NCBI GenBank assembly: GCA_034770075.1
Contig: CM068380.1
Span: 26,130,638 to 26,194,637, forward strand
Direction: 5' to 3'
Source of the DNA: Aralia elata
Taxonomy: Eukaryota; Streptophyta; Magnoliopsida; Apiales; Araliaceae
DNA: 64,000 nucleotides
In this document: piece after piece, positions 45,408-55,778 of the stretch
How the letters are laid out: each line of letters begins with the position of its first letter
How positions within the stretch are numbered: the first letter of the stretch is position 1
Position numbers and translations under genes: made by a program
Notes under the pieces: model-generated
What the model saw: only the letters and a program-made list of their open reading frames with translations
Database searches by the model: none
Told to the model about the DNA's origin: nothing

Positions 45408-45965
45408 TTCTAGAAAAGAAGTACAATTTTTTTTAAGGAGTAAGAAATTTGGATGTTAAAAATATGACAGCCCATTTAAAATTTCAATTACTTAATTTAG
45501 ACTCAACTTCAACAAGAAGTAAATATTTAATGCTTAAATGGAACGATGTTACGATCTTATTTTTCTTTGTCTTTTTTTGAGAAAGAATAACAGTTAAATG
45601 CCGGATTAAGTGTATTTGACACTGTGAAAGACACTAATATCGATCGAAATAATTATAAGAATTCAACCAGCAAATAAAAATATGATAAAAACTGACAAAT
45701 AGCCAAAGTGTAATAAGAGAATAATAATGAAGTTGACTGAAAAGCAACCCTAACAAGGTGTAAATAGTATAAAATTAGAAGTTGTTTTTCTTTCCTAGAA
45801 GTGTTATGATTTTTGTAAATTTAATTTGATTTGTTCAAATTCAAGTCGGTTGCAGAGTCTGAATTTTTTGCAAGTCTGTTGCGGAGTTTGGTATTTGTTT
45901 TGTTCACATCCAAATTTTTTGGATTGTAAGTTTTCTTTTCAGAAATAAAATTATTAACCTTTTGC

Positions 45966-45966
<1 letters not shown>

Positions 45967-46001
<35 letters not shown>
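45967..46001. repeat. (AAT)n microsatellite
   Basis: About 11-12 AAT repeats pass into TAGTAG. The sequence is complementary to the TTA run 560 bp upstream. Confidence 0.95.
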
Positions 46002-46002
<1 letters not shown>

Positions 46003-46723
46003 GTAGTAGTATAAAATAAGCCCGAAATTCTAATTAGATAATAAGTAGCGAAATTACATAAAAATCCTTAAGTTCATAAAAATTAAAAAAAAAATTTGGA
46101 AGAACCAAATCAATTTTTCCCATGCGTTTTCATGACCGAAGACAATGAGTCTTGTAGATTTCGTCGAGAGTAATGGTTTGATATATTATATATGACCCAA
46201 TAATTTTAAACGAATCAAAAATTACCTAATAAACAATATTACCAGACAAAAGTGCCCATTGAACTCATATTCTACCCTCCACCGCTGGGTCAGTATCATG
46301 GATGGGAGGAACGAATCTATTTGAAGTGGCTATCATTAAGTTGTTTTTTTACTAAATATTCCGCTTCAATTGATTTCTGCTTTGATGAGCATAAACTCTA
46401 CCATCATTCAAATTAACAATTCTAACTTCAGAAATCTCTTTATCTATGTGCTTTTCGGTAACAATTAATAAAAAATAAATTAAATCAATATACAGCACAA
46501 GGTAAAAAAAAAATCCAATTAACAAAAAGAAAATAATATATAATAAAGAAACATGATGTCGCAGATTTGAATACTGGAAAACCTCATGTGTTCCAATTGA
46601 TGGTTTGGGCTCCGATGCCGATGGCTATCACTCGAACCGGCTCAAACACATAGAGCATATTTCTTTACGGTTTTAGAGCATGAGACTGAATTATTTTTTA
46701 TTTTTTTTATTTAAAAAGTAATA

Positions 46724-46980
46724 CTCTCTTTGTCCCAAATTAATTGCTCAGTTTTGACTTTTTAAGTTAAATTGACTATTTTTAGAATTAATAATTAAAC
46801 ATATATAAATATATTTCTAAAATTATAAAAATTAGGGTTAGTAATAAATTGTATATACTTTCTTTTGGTTATAATCTCTTCACCTATATTTTAACAAAAA
46901 TAGTAAAAAGATTAGTTTTAAAAATGGTCAATTTAATTTTAAAAAGTCAAAACTGAGCAATTAATTTGGGACAGAAGGAG
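46724..46980. mobile_element. Stowaway-like MITE, 257 bp, same subfamily as 41300
   Basis: It has TA on both sides (46722-46723 and 46981-46982), and its ends (CTCTCTTTGTCCCAAATTAA and TTAATTTGGGACAGAAGGAG) are inverted. The interior is nearly identical in order to 41300-41557 and in the same orientation. Confidence 0.85.
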
Positions 46981-47149
46981 TACTGTTTATTTTGTCACTC
47001 ATTTAAGACTGGACTATTAGTCTAAAATAGGACTTTGTACAAGGGACTAATTAGAGTAATCTCCAAATATTGAATAATGCTAGAGTACTCTAGTTGAGGC
47101 ACTAATAAATAATTTTCTGTGGTACGTGGGCATTTACTGTCGTACTTGG

Positions 47150-48362
47150 CAGGGACGGATCCACCCTTTAGCATACCTGGGCAGCTGCCCCGGCTGCCGA
47201 CGGAAAAATCGTGAAGAGAGTTCCAGTTCTGCCCCGGCAGCCGCCGGAAAATTCGTGATGATCAAGTTCTGGGAGTGAGGTGCACGCAAAAATTCGTGAG
47301 GAGCAACTAGCAAGTATAGCACTTCTATAAATCCCAAGCCAATACTCAGTCTTCCCTTCTCTTCTCCCTGTTCCATCCAAGCCATCCCCTTCTCTTTTTC
47401 AAATTATCAAATCCCAAATTACTCAGTATAATAAGGAATCAAGCAAGTAAAGTTGTAATTGAAGGCAAGAAATAGCAATAAAAGGAATCACTTTCGCCTG
47501 AAAACAAGAAATTCGGCCCAAGAGGTAATTCAAAAAGCTTATGCTCTAAAAAAATTGGGAATTTGATAATATATGATTATGTCTCTATTGTTGATTTGCG
47601 AATTAGTGGTGTAATCAATTGGTAATTGATGAATTAGAAACAAGGAGTATAGTTGTTGTTGTGCGGAGTAACAAGGAGGAAAAATTTGGGTTAGAATGAA
47701 AACAAAATTCCATGAAAACAGCCCACAAAAATGACGCACGGGTTATGTTCGTTAAAAAGCCTATTAGAACCATTTTGCTTATAAACTCAAGATTAAGTGA
47801 AGCCAAGACCCAAGTTAAGTTCATATATACTAAATAGAACTAATTCAAGAGATTGGGTAAAACAAATCAAGACGGGAAGCATTTTAAGCGCAAAACGAAA
47901 AGTCAAAAATTAGTGCGTGCGCCCATTTTTGGAGCACTATTCGGACTATCTATCGAAACTGAAACGGGTGACTCATATTTTCTAAAAATAGTCTTACATA
48001 TCATGTATAACATATTTGAAAATGAGAGCGATCCGATATACGAGCTAAAAGTTAAAATTTCGCGAAGTCGCTACGCGAGGAAAGGGCTGGCTGCCAGCAG
48101 CAGCAGCCACATGGTTGCGCTGTGCAGCAGGCCGTGCAGGCCATTTTGGCTTGGTTTTTGACGCATTTAAATTATCCGAATTGCTCAGTTAATATTTTTT
48201 AAAAATAGGTGGGTATACCACCTATAACATATCCAAAATTCATCAAAAATGAATTGATGGTTTAGGGGGTAGAAAATAGGAAAGTGGGCTGCGCGGCTGC
48301 GTCGCTAGGCTCAGCCTTAGTAGCTTTGCCCCGGCTGAAAAAAATTCCTGCATCCGTCCCTG
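47150..48362. mobile_element. Non-autonomous hAT-type transposon carrying LTR sequence, 1,213 bp
   Basis: The terminal inverted repeats CAGGGACGGAT (11 bp perfect) bound the element. An 8 bp target duplication gtacttgg flanks it at 47142-47149 and 48363-48370. An 8 bp duplication with a CAGGG end is the hAT signature. It encodes no transposase. The subterminal part has a repeated GCCCCGGC(T/A)GCCG block. The centre, about 47570-48250, is related to 740-1600 of the G1 gypsy LTR, so the element carries captured or inserted LTR sequence. Small ORFs inside are not supported. Confidence 0.88.
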
Positions 48363-48461
48363 GTACTTGGCAAATAAAATTCGTTTGCCTATAAAAAAAA
48401 AACCTATATATCAAGTAATTACAAGCTAGAGAAATACTCATGGTAAATCTATGACAAGTTA

Positions 48462-48717
48462 CTCCCTCCATTTTAAAATTCAAAATACAGTTTGACTTTT
48501 GAGGCTAAACGATCATATATTAAATTTTAAATTGATTTGAATTTATTTTATTTTAATTGATACAATTATTATAATTGTAAAATATATATATGACAAAACA
48601 ATTAATTACAAAATTTATTTCATTATAAATTTTTATGAGTCATATTAATTTTAAAATTTAATATGTCATTGTTTGACCTTAAAAATTAAATTATATCTAA
48701 ATTTAGAACGGAGGGAA
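48462..48717. mobile_element. Stowaway-like MITE, 256 bp, upstream of the mannanase gene
   Basis: CTCCCTCCATTTTAAAATTC at one end is matched in reverse by TTTAGAACGGAGGGA at the other, with TA on both sides (48460-48461, 48718-48719). It ends about 250 bp before the gene's TATA box. Confidence 0.75.
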
Positions 48718-48963
48718 TATAAGGTATATCTGTGACTTCGTACAAACTTATTAATTAATAAAATGTCAAATTTAAAATTTTTTGGGCCTTTAAGAAAAAT
48801 GTTACAACTATAGGATCATCATAATTAATGTTGATCATTTCCTTTTTTTAGATAACCATAAAAGGAACTACTTGAAAAAACTTTAATCAGAAGCTCATGT
48901 CATCAATTAAGTACTTGCGGTGTACGTTTCCGTCCTTAAGCCAGATTCTCTCTCTGCCAACCA

Positions 48964-48972
48964 CTATAAATA
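48964..48972 (+). promoter_or_regulatory. TATA box of the mannanase gene
   Basis: CTATAAATA lies 62 bp before the ATG, giving an expected transcript start near 49000 and a leader of about 35 bases. Confidence 0.7.
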
Positions 48973-49033
48973 ACCCCTAAACCAATACAATTTCTCCACA
49001 TCAATTTTTTCATTACATTTCAAGCAAGAGACA

Positions 49034-49369
49034 ATGGCAACATTTTTTGCTAAACTTGGAAATGTTTTCGGGTTACTCATAACCCTAACCCTAGTTTGTG
49101 GTACTGTTAGGGTTTCTTCTGCATCAGGATTCATTGAAACTCGACGTACCGATTTTCTGAAAGATGGTTCTCCTTTCCTTTTCAATGGATTTAACTCCTA
49201 CTGGATGATGCATGTGGCAACTGATCCAACTCAAAGGGACAAGGTATCGAATGTGTTTCGAGAAGCTGCAGCTGCAGGCCTCACAGTTTGTCGTACGTGG
49301 GCGTTTACTGATGGAGGTGATAAGGCACTGCAGATATCTCCCGGAGTTTATGACCAACGCGTCTTTCAG
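49034..49369 (+). CDS. Mannanase exon 1
   Basis: 112 codons, with signal peptide and N-terminal barrel region (FNGFNSYWMMHVA, CRTWAFTDGG). It ends in CAG before GT, phase 0. The ATG is the first after the TATA box and starts the hydrophobic leader. Confidence 0.9.
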
Positions 49370-49805
49370 GTTATTTTTGTGTCACTTTTTTAAATATCAT
49401 GTTGATATCTACTCCCAATATCTACTCCCTCCGTCTCAAAAAAAAAAAAGTTATATTTTGATGTTTGCACAAATTTTAAGATGTGCTGAAACCAATTTGA
49501 TACATGATATCTTCGGAATTTTTTTAATATACTTGAAAATGAATATACAAATTGATTGAGCATAAGAAAACAAAATATAGTGTACAACTGAATATATTTT
49601 AGACATGTCTTGATTAATATTCATGCACAACACTCCTCCAAAGGTACGACATTCTTGTTGGGACCAAGAAAATATATATTTGTCTATATATATATATATA
49701 TATCAATAAAAAAATTTGTGAACTTTTATATATATATATATGTATATGCATACAACATTAGCTCTTAGCAGCTTACTAATTCTAAAATTTGATCACAATT
49801 ATTAG

Positions 49806-50000
49806 GCACTTGATTTTGTGATTTCGGAGGCAAAAAAGTATGGCGTGCATTTGATTTTGAGTTTAACCAACAACTACAAGGACTATGGAGGAAGAGCTCA
49901 GTATGTGAATTGGGCAAAAAGCGCTGGCGTGCCACTTAAAAATGAAGATGATTTTTATACTAATGCAGTTGTTAAGGGATACTACAAGAACCATGTTAAG
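49806..50000 (+). CDS. Mannanase exon 2
   Basis: 65 codons, ALDFVISEAKKYG to YYKNHVK, phase 0 at both ends. The acceptor is TTATTAG and the donor is AAG before GTACAT. It includes LSLTNNYKDYGGRAQYVNWA, typical of the family. Confidence 0.92.
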
Positions 50001-50099
50001 GTACATAATTAAATTTAAGTTAATAATTTTGCTTAAATTGATTTTTATGCAAATGAAAATTTATTTTGAGAAATATTTTGATGGTTTAATTTGTCACAG

Positions 50100-50110
50100 A
50101 GTGTTCTAAC
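50100..50110 (+). CDS. Mannanase exon 3, first 11 bases before the insertion
   Basis: It follows the acceptor GTCACAG and encodes Ser-Val-Leu and the first two bases of a Thr codon. The last five bases, ctaac, are the target duplication. Confidence 0.85.
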
Positions 50111-51990
50111 TGAAAGTAATATGCCCTCAAGCCAATTATATTTGATGTAATAAGCATTTACTTTGTAATCTTATTCAAATATTAATAATAGAATAAAAGG
50201 CATATTTTATCCATGTTAATTGGTTGAATTAATAAATGTGATGAACCCATAGTTTTCGAGCAATGCTTTTAGAATCATGATGAGATCATGCTAGTGAGAT
50301 CTAAATTCAAGAAAGCTCAAAACTAAAATGTTCCTAATCGATGGATCACTAATATTGGGATTACTGATCCGGATAGATTAGTACATACTATGCTTGATCT
50401 TTAGAAGATAATGATTGATCTCATAATCATTTGTGTGAAGACACTAAAGCAAGTATGTAGGTGCTTATTAGAGAATAAGTTCACTGAACGTGACTCGCTT
50501 AAAGAACCCTAATGGAGTTTTATTCACCTGTCAATAGGGAAGTTCTTAAGTGATAGTTGTACAAGTGATCCTTGGACTTGAGATCATCATAGTACCTTGT
50601 GTATGTTAAGTTATACTTTGTCCATATTCCTTAATACCTTAGGGTATGTCATAGGGTATGTACGGGTATAATAAAGTATACACGGAGGTAGGTGAATGAT
50701 CGACAAAGGATCTACCACTTCTGATAAAGGGAGAGAATGTCCTATGCGATTTGATAAATGACAGCTCAAAAATCCCTGGCCAGGGTTGAATGAAAATTAG
50801 AAAGGAGTTTCTAAATTTACATTAATCGGAGTTGTGCATTCTTAAATCGAAATGCATATGATTAAATAAAATAAGACTTGTCAGTAAATCCATGTCTTAT
50901 ATTTAATCGGGACATTGTATGGTAGAAGGATTGAATTGTACGGTAACTACTACTGAATAGGTTCTATGTGATTAAACATTGATTTCATATTATTCGGATA
51001 GTCATGATACATTATCGTAAGGTGTCCCTCATGATGTAAAATAAATATTATTTATTTATGTTTGAATTAAAGGAGTTTAATTCATTATAAATAATATTAG
51101 AATTGTTCTAATTTATTTATTTCTACTACCGGCATAATATTGAACCTAAAGGGTCACACCGCAAAAAGAATAATATTATATTAGAAGAAATTGGCTTAAT
51201 GATAATAAATTAAGTATTTAATTTATTAGTTGAATAAATTGAAATGCTTAATATTTATAATGATATATTTGGAGAAATATTGAATTATAAATTAATAAGA
51301 GAAATCTTATTATTATTATTATCATTTAATTCTTAATTAGATTAAGAATTAATTTAAATGAAATGTAAATATCATTTAAATTAAATGCAAAAGGTGGGCT
51401 AAGCTAATAACATGTGTTAGTTGCTTAAATGCAAAACATGCGGGTTAGGAGAATAATGTTACTTACATATTATGTAAGTATTATTCTTGGTAGTATACTA
51501 ATTGAATTAGGGTTTTCCTAATTCATCTAACCTAGCATTTATTGCACTTAGAGAAGTGCTAGCCTCCATCTAATGAAAGAGTTCTTGATGAAGGGTTCTT
51601 ATTATTCTTAAGAGTTAGGAATAAAAGATAAAATTGGATTAGCCATCCAAGATTTCTAGGAAATCAAATATTGTTTCTTGTATAATCATTCTTGGTGGAT
51701 TACCTCTAGAGTGCTACATACACTTTGTAGCTAGTGTTTAATTCAAGGAACAAAGATTGGAGGAGCTTGAAGAAATCAACAAAGGATTGTAGATTGTAAG
51801 AGCTTGAAGAAATCAAGAGAGGAGTAGATCTTGTAGCGGTTCAAAGGTTGGATCTATTAAGGTATTATCTCTTGTTAATCTTCATCAATTAATAGTTATG
51901 CATAAGGTGATTCATGGATAAGTTGCAAAAATTTTAATTTCCATTTTTCCGTTGCGTATTACAATTAGATTGTGATTTTGCATACTTACA
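50111..51990. mobile_element. Solo LTR, 1,880 bp, in mannanase exon 3
   Basis: It starts TGAAAGTAATATGCCC and ends CATACTTACA. Perfect 5 bp duplications ctaac lie at 50106-50110 and 51991-51995. No primer site, polypurine tract or coding region is present, so it is a single LTR left by recombination between the two LTRs of a full element. It is unrelated by eye to the other LTR families in the window. Removing it and one ctaac restores the exon reading frame exactly. Confidence 0.92.
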
Positions 51991-51995
51991 CTAAC

Positions 51996-52107
51996 AAGGA
52001 TCAACACAATCACTCGAGTTGCCTATAAGGATGATCCAACAATCATGGCATGGGAACTAATAAACGAACCTCGTTGCCAAATTGACTACTCAGGAAATAC
52101 AGTTAAT
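51996..52107 (+). CDS. Mannanase exon 3, remainder after the insertion
   Basis: It continues the exon with INTITRVAYKDDPTIMAWEL and NEPRC, including the acid/base Glu, and ends at AAT before GTAAGC. The two exon pieces total 123 bases (41 codons, phase 0). Confidence 0.92.
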
Positions 52108-52234
52108 GTAAGCCTAAAACACCTATAATTTATTTTAAGGAAGAATTATGTAATTAATTAGCTAATCTATATATTTAATTATTTTTTACATGAACATTAA
52201 ATCATGACCTATTTTGCATTGTTTAACATGTTAG

Positions 52235-52437
52235 GGCTGGGTTAAAGAGATGGCAGCTTATGTGAAATCCATTGATAATAAGCACTTGTTGGAAATAGGC
52301 ATGGAAGGTTTTTATGGAGACACAAGGCCAGAAAAGAAGCAGAATAATCCAGGTTACCAAGTGGGAACAGATTTCATCAGCAGTAATCTTATCAAAGATA
52401 TTGATTTTGCAACAATACATTCATATCCTGACATTTG
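52235..52437 (+). CDS. Mannanase exon 4
   Basis: 67 codons plus two bases, starting GWVKEMAAYVKSID after TTAG. It includes EIGMEGFYGD and DFATIHSYPDIW. The Trp codon is split TG|G across the intron. Confidence 0.92.
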
Positions 52438-52495
52438 GTATGTACAATCATCATCCTTAAATGTCACTAAGATTTTTTTTTTTTCAATAATATTT

Positions 52496-52853
52496 CCTCC
52501 ATTCCGAAATATAAGAACAATGATAACTTTTCAAAGTTAAATTAAGATATCACTACAAGAAAAAACCCTAATTCCGACGGAATATTCCGCCGGACATAAG
52601 ACTATTCCATCGGAATACCGTTATTTTCGACGGAATATTCCGTCGAACATTTGGTCGGAAATAATGCCGTCGATCTTAAGTCCGTTGAAAACAATAAATC
52701 TTGTAATACTTAATACTTTTTACCTAGTTTATTGATTTCATAATTGCATTGTTTAAATTAAAAGAATTCATATCAAATTTTAAATTCAAAAATATCTCAA
52801 ATTAATTAATTTCAAAAAGTCAACTTTGATCTTATATTTTTTAACCAAAGGAG
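52496..52853. mobile_element. MITE in mannanase intron 4, itself interrupted
   Basis: The left end CCTCCATTCCGAAATATAAG and the reverse complement of the right end (CTCCTTTGGTTAAAAAATAT) form inverted repeats of about 35 bp. A CACTA-like MITE (52551-52708) sits inside it. Confidence 0.6.
52551..52708. mobile_element. Small CACTA-like MITE nested in the intron MITE
   Basis: It starts CACTACAAGAAAAAACCC and ends near CTTGTAATA, a decayed version of the expected CTTGTAGTG. The subterminal repeats GGAATATTCCG and CCGACGGAATATTCCG are palindromic. The far end is not exact. Confidence 0.55.
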
Positions 52854-53283
52854 TATATATATATATATATACACACACACATATTCATACATTTCAATAT
52901 GCTTTCAATATCCGATCTCAAATTAAGTTCACTCTTTTTCTTTTTTTCTTTTTCTTTTTTTTTCTTTTTTTTTTTGATTATGTAGTTAGGATTCATTAGC
53001 TTGAACATGTTTAAGAATTTGAAGTACATGCATGTTGAAGCTAATGAATCTCTCTCCACGTAGCAATGGAATTCGGCTACCATTAAATTCAAAATTGAGA
53101 CTTATAGGAAACTGTTGCATTCGTCTATAACACAAAAGTTGCAAACAAATGCATCAGTGCAACTTCTGTGCTATACAGATACAATATTTTTCTAGAAACC
53201 TGAACAGATGACCTAATTTTCAATTTCATCAGTCTCAATATATATCTTATGCACACTTTGTTTTTTGATGTACATTACAACAG

Positions 53284-53650
53284 GCTCTCGGGACAAAACG
53301 AGGATTCGCAAATGGCATTCATGAGAACATGGACGATGAGCCATTGGACAGATTCGCGTACAATATTGAAGAAACCATTAGTTATTACAGAATTTGGGAA
53401 ATCGAGTAAAGATCCAGGATACAGCCTAAATGCAAGGGATTCATACCTAAGTGATGTTTATAAGACCATCTACAGCTTTGCACAAAAAGGAGGAATTGGA
53501 GGTGGATTGGTTTGGCAAATCCTTGCTGAAGGAATGGAACCATATAATGATGGTTATGAAATTGTTTTTTCTCAATATCCATCTACTAGCAGGGTTATTA
53601 GCCAACAATCTCAGCAAATGACTGCTCTAGAAAGTACTGCTAGACTCTAG
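53284..53650 (+). CDS. Mannanase exon 5
   Basis: It completes the split Trp codon and gives 121 further residues and TAG. It has the nucleophile motif VITEFGKS, a GGLVWQILAEGM segment and a short Gln-rich C-terminus. The acceptor is CAACAG. Confidence 0.92.
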
Positions 53651-53683
53651 TAAAACATGATATGAAGATTTTAAGTTGGTAAC

Positions 53684-55758
53684 TGTAGACACCCAAATTT
53701 TGCGCTTCGTACACTAACCGTGACAGGAGGGCAAAATCGTCAATTGAACCGGCTTACGGGAGCGAAGGAATGGGCACAAGTGCGAACACTCGACGCCACC
53801 GCAACGATTTGCAAATCAAAACCGACGTGATAGCAGGGTCGTCCGAAATGAGCATGCCCGAATGATGCGGCACGTCTCCCAGTGATTTCCGGACTGCCAA
53901 AATACAAGCCTGTCGGCGAAAACCGACGTCACGACATGGAAATTGAGGCGTGGCACGAAAATTCGAGGAAAATCAGCCCACCCAGCCGCGGATTGATCTG
54001 CGGCCCAAAACGATTAAAATAATGGTGGTGCGCACGGGACTCGAAACCAGGAAACCAGCTGAGTGCGATGGGGGGTGGGCCAGCCAGCCGCAGATCAATC
54101 TGCGGCTGCCCTAAACCAGCTTATTTCAGCTCAGTTTCTTCATTTCATCCAGGGGGTTAGCAGCAGCAGCAGCAGCGGCGGAAAAAGAAAGAAAAAGAAG
54201 GAGAAAACAGCAAGCAAATAAGAGAAATCAAGAGAGAAAAGAGTGAGAAATAGTGAGCAATTGTACCCATTTTGTGAGATTACATCTCATATTTTCTACT
54301 CTAAATCAATACACAAATTCATACATATTGTGGGGGATTAATTGCACGGTAAAAAATCCTTTGTGTTAGCATCTTGTTTTACCATTTTTGTTAAGCTTTT
54401 TGTCATCCAAATTATATTAAATGTAGTTGTTCTTGTATATTGTTGTGAATCCATGGATTGAGGGCTATTAGTGAGGGTTCCCAAATGGAACGAAATTCCT
54501 CCTAATGGCCCGATGATATCCATTTGGTGAATTTTAGCTAGTTGTAATGATGTATTATGCATAGTTTACTTAGATTGTTATTTTTAGGATCTTGTGGGTG
54601 TGTAGCGATTTTGGATGTGAGCCTAGGAGCACGACCCCGTGGTCCAAATCCGATGATGGACATCTTTTGATATATGTAATAAATTCGATGTACCTTTCAT
54701 TGTAAATATGTAATCGTCGGGCCTTAAAACGACGCTAAGGCGAGAATCGTGTTTAAGGCCCCGTAATAGTGAAAGTACGTAATTGTGGGCGTTCGAGGTT
54801 ATTTTGATGGCTTACATGCCCATGAATAGCCCCGACGCGTGTTTATGCTCGATTTGATTTATGAGACGAAATTGATTTCAAAGTTAAATGATAAGATTTT
54901 CATAAAATCAATCAAACTAGGCTATTAGCATCACGAGGTTAATAAATGGGAAGTGCTAATGAATGTCGATTTCTATTTCAAACGAGAAAGCTAAAGAAAA
55001 TCGTTTTCAAACATCACAAGAAATGGTTTCATAAAATAAGTGACGTTTTATTAAACCGGTGTGCATAGGGTTAAAGAGGTTCTAGAAGTTGCCCATCGTT
55101 TGAGTTACGAAAGCAACGTATAGATCTCGATTCCTATTTTGACGAAGGTTTAAAACTCTTTGTTTTGCCAAAACGACACCTAAACGAAAAATCTCATAGT
55201 TTTTGGACAATTAAAATCAAACCCTTCTTATAAAGAATCAAGCTTTCTCGTATAAATCGAAGGACATTCCGAAGCATTCCCAAATCAAAGCACGACTTTC
55301 CCTAAAAATCCAAATGATTCTTTCATACAAACTCACCACAACATTCACATAGGCACACACACACGCACACACGCGCACATACACACACACATTCGAGAAT
55401 TAAAGGATAGGAAAGCATCAAGATTGCGGTAACCGTGTTTCACGGAAGTCGGGGGGTGCCTAACACCTTCCCATCGCTTAAGCAAGCCCCCGAACTCTAT
55501 GAATCTCGGTTCGCAGACCAATTAATTCGGAGTCACACATGAGCCAACGATTTAAAAAATAAAACTCGGATGAGTTGGTACATCCATTTCAAATATACCA
55601 ACTGGCGACTCTGGTTAATTGGCTCATCATAAAAAACGATCTTTCAAAAACCCCGTCGACATCACTGCCGACCTTTTCCCAAAATCATCTAATGGCAAAG
55701 GCTAAAATCGGAAAAGGACGAATATCGCATCAGAGGCGAGAGAAACCCGGCGTCGACA
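53684..55758 (+). repeat. 5' LTR of the Tat-like element
   Basis: It starts TGTAGACACCC and ends GGCGTCGACA, followed by GC and the primer site. Its first 1,071 bp match 62930-64000 with only a handful of differences. A second primer-like TGGCGACTCTGG lies inside at 55603. Confidence 0.85.
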
Positions 55759-55760
55759 GC

Positions 55761-55778
55761 TGGCGACTCCGCTGGGGA
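55761..55778 (+). promoter_or_regulatory. Primer binding site of the Tat-like element
   Basis: TGGCGACTCCGCTGGGGA, two bases after the LTR end, is the primer type seen in Ogre-like elements. The exact tRNA was not checked. Confidence 0.7.

Larger units (their letters stand above)
43325..46723. other. Gene-free AT-rich sequence with MITE remnants and microsatellites
   Basis: No gene is supported. A weak MITE-like pair of ends lies at about 44189 and 44524 (GGAGGGAG then TA). ORFs of 60-85 codons (43498-43752, 44990-45196) lack family features and splice context. Microsatellites at 45353-45407 and 45967-46001 are listed separately. Confidence 0.45.
49034..53650 (+). pseudogene. Mannan endo-1,4-beta-mannosidase (GH5), disrupted in exon 3
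   Basis: The family cuts internal beta-1,4 bonds of mannans in the cell wall and is secreted. There are five exons: 49034-49369, 49806-50000, 50100-50110 joined to 51996-52107, 52235-52437 and 53284-53650, all with GT...AG introns. Without the insertion they would encode 407 residues, normal for plant mannanases. Residues 1-30 form a signal peptide with a hydrophobic core. GFIETRRTDFLKDG starts the mature part. The acid/base Glu is in WELINEPRC (about residue 205) and the nucleophile Glu is in VITEFGKS (about 322). A solo LTR after base 50110 brings a TAA at 50148-50150, so the readable product is about 193 residues and lacks both catalytic Glu. A Tat-like element starts 33 bp after the stop codon. 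All other splice sites and frames are clean, so the break may be recent. Family assignment is very secure; which MAN paralogue is not known. Confidence 0.93.

Noticed and set aside
47853..48161. 102-codon ORF
   Set aside because: It lies in the LTR-related cargo of the hAT element, with no transposase features.
49425..49640. Possible Stowaway-like MITE in mannanase intron 1
   Set aside because: A CTCCCTCCGTCTC start is present, but no matching inverted end was found.
50111..51990. Solo LTR read as an intron or alternative exon of the mannanase gene
   Set aside because: The TG...CA ends and perfect ctaac duplication identify an insertion; the junctions lack GT...AG signals that would restore the exon.
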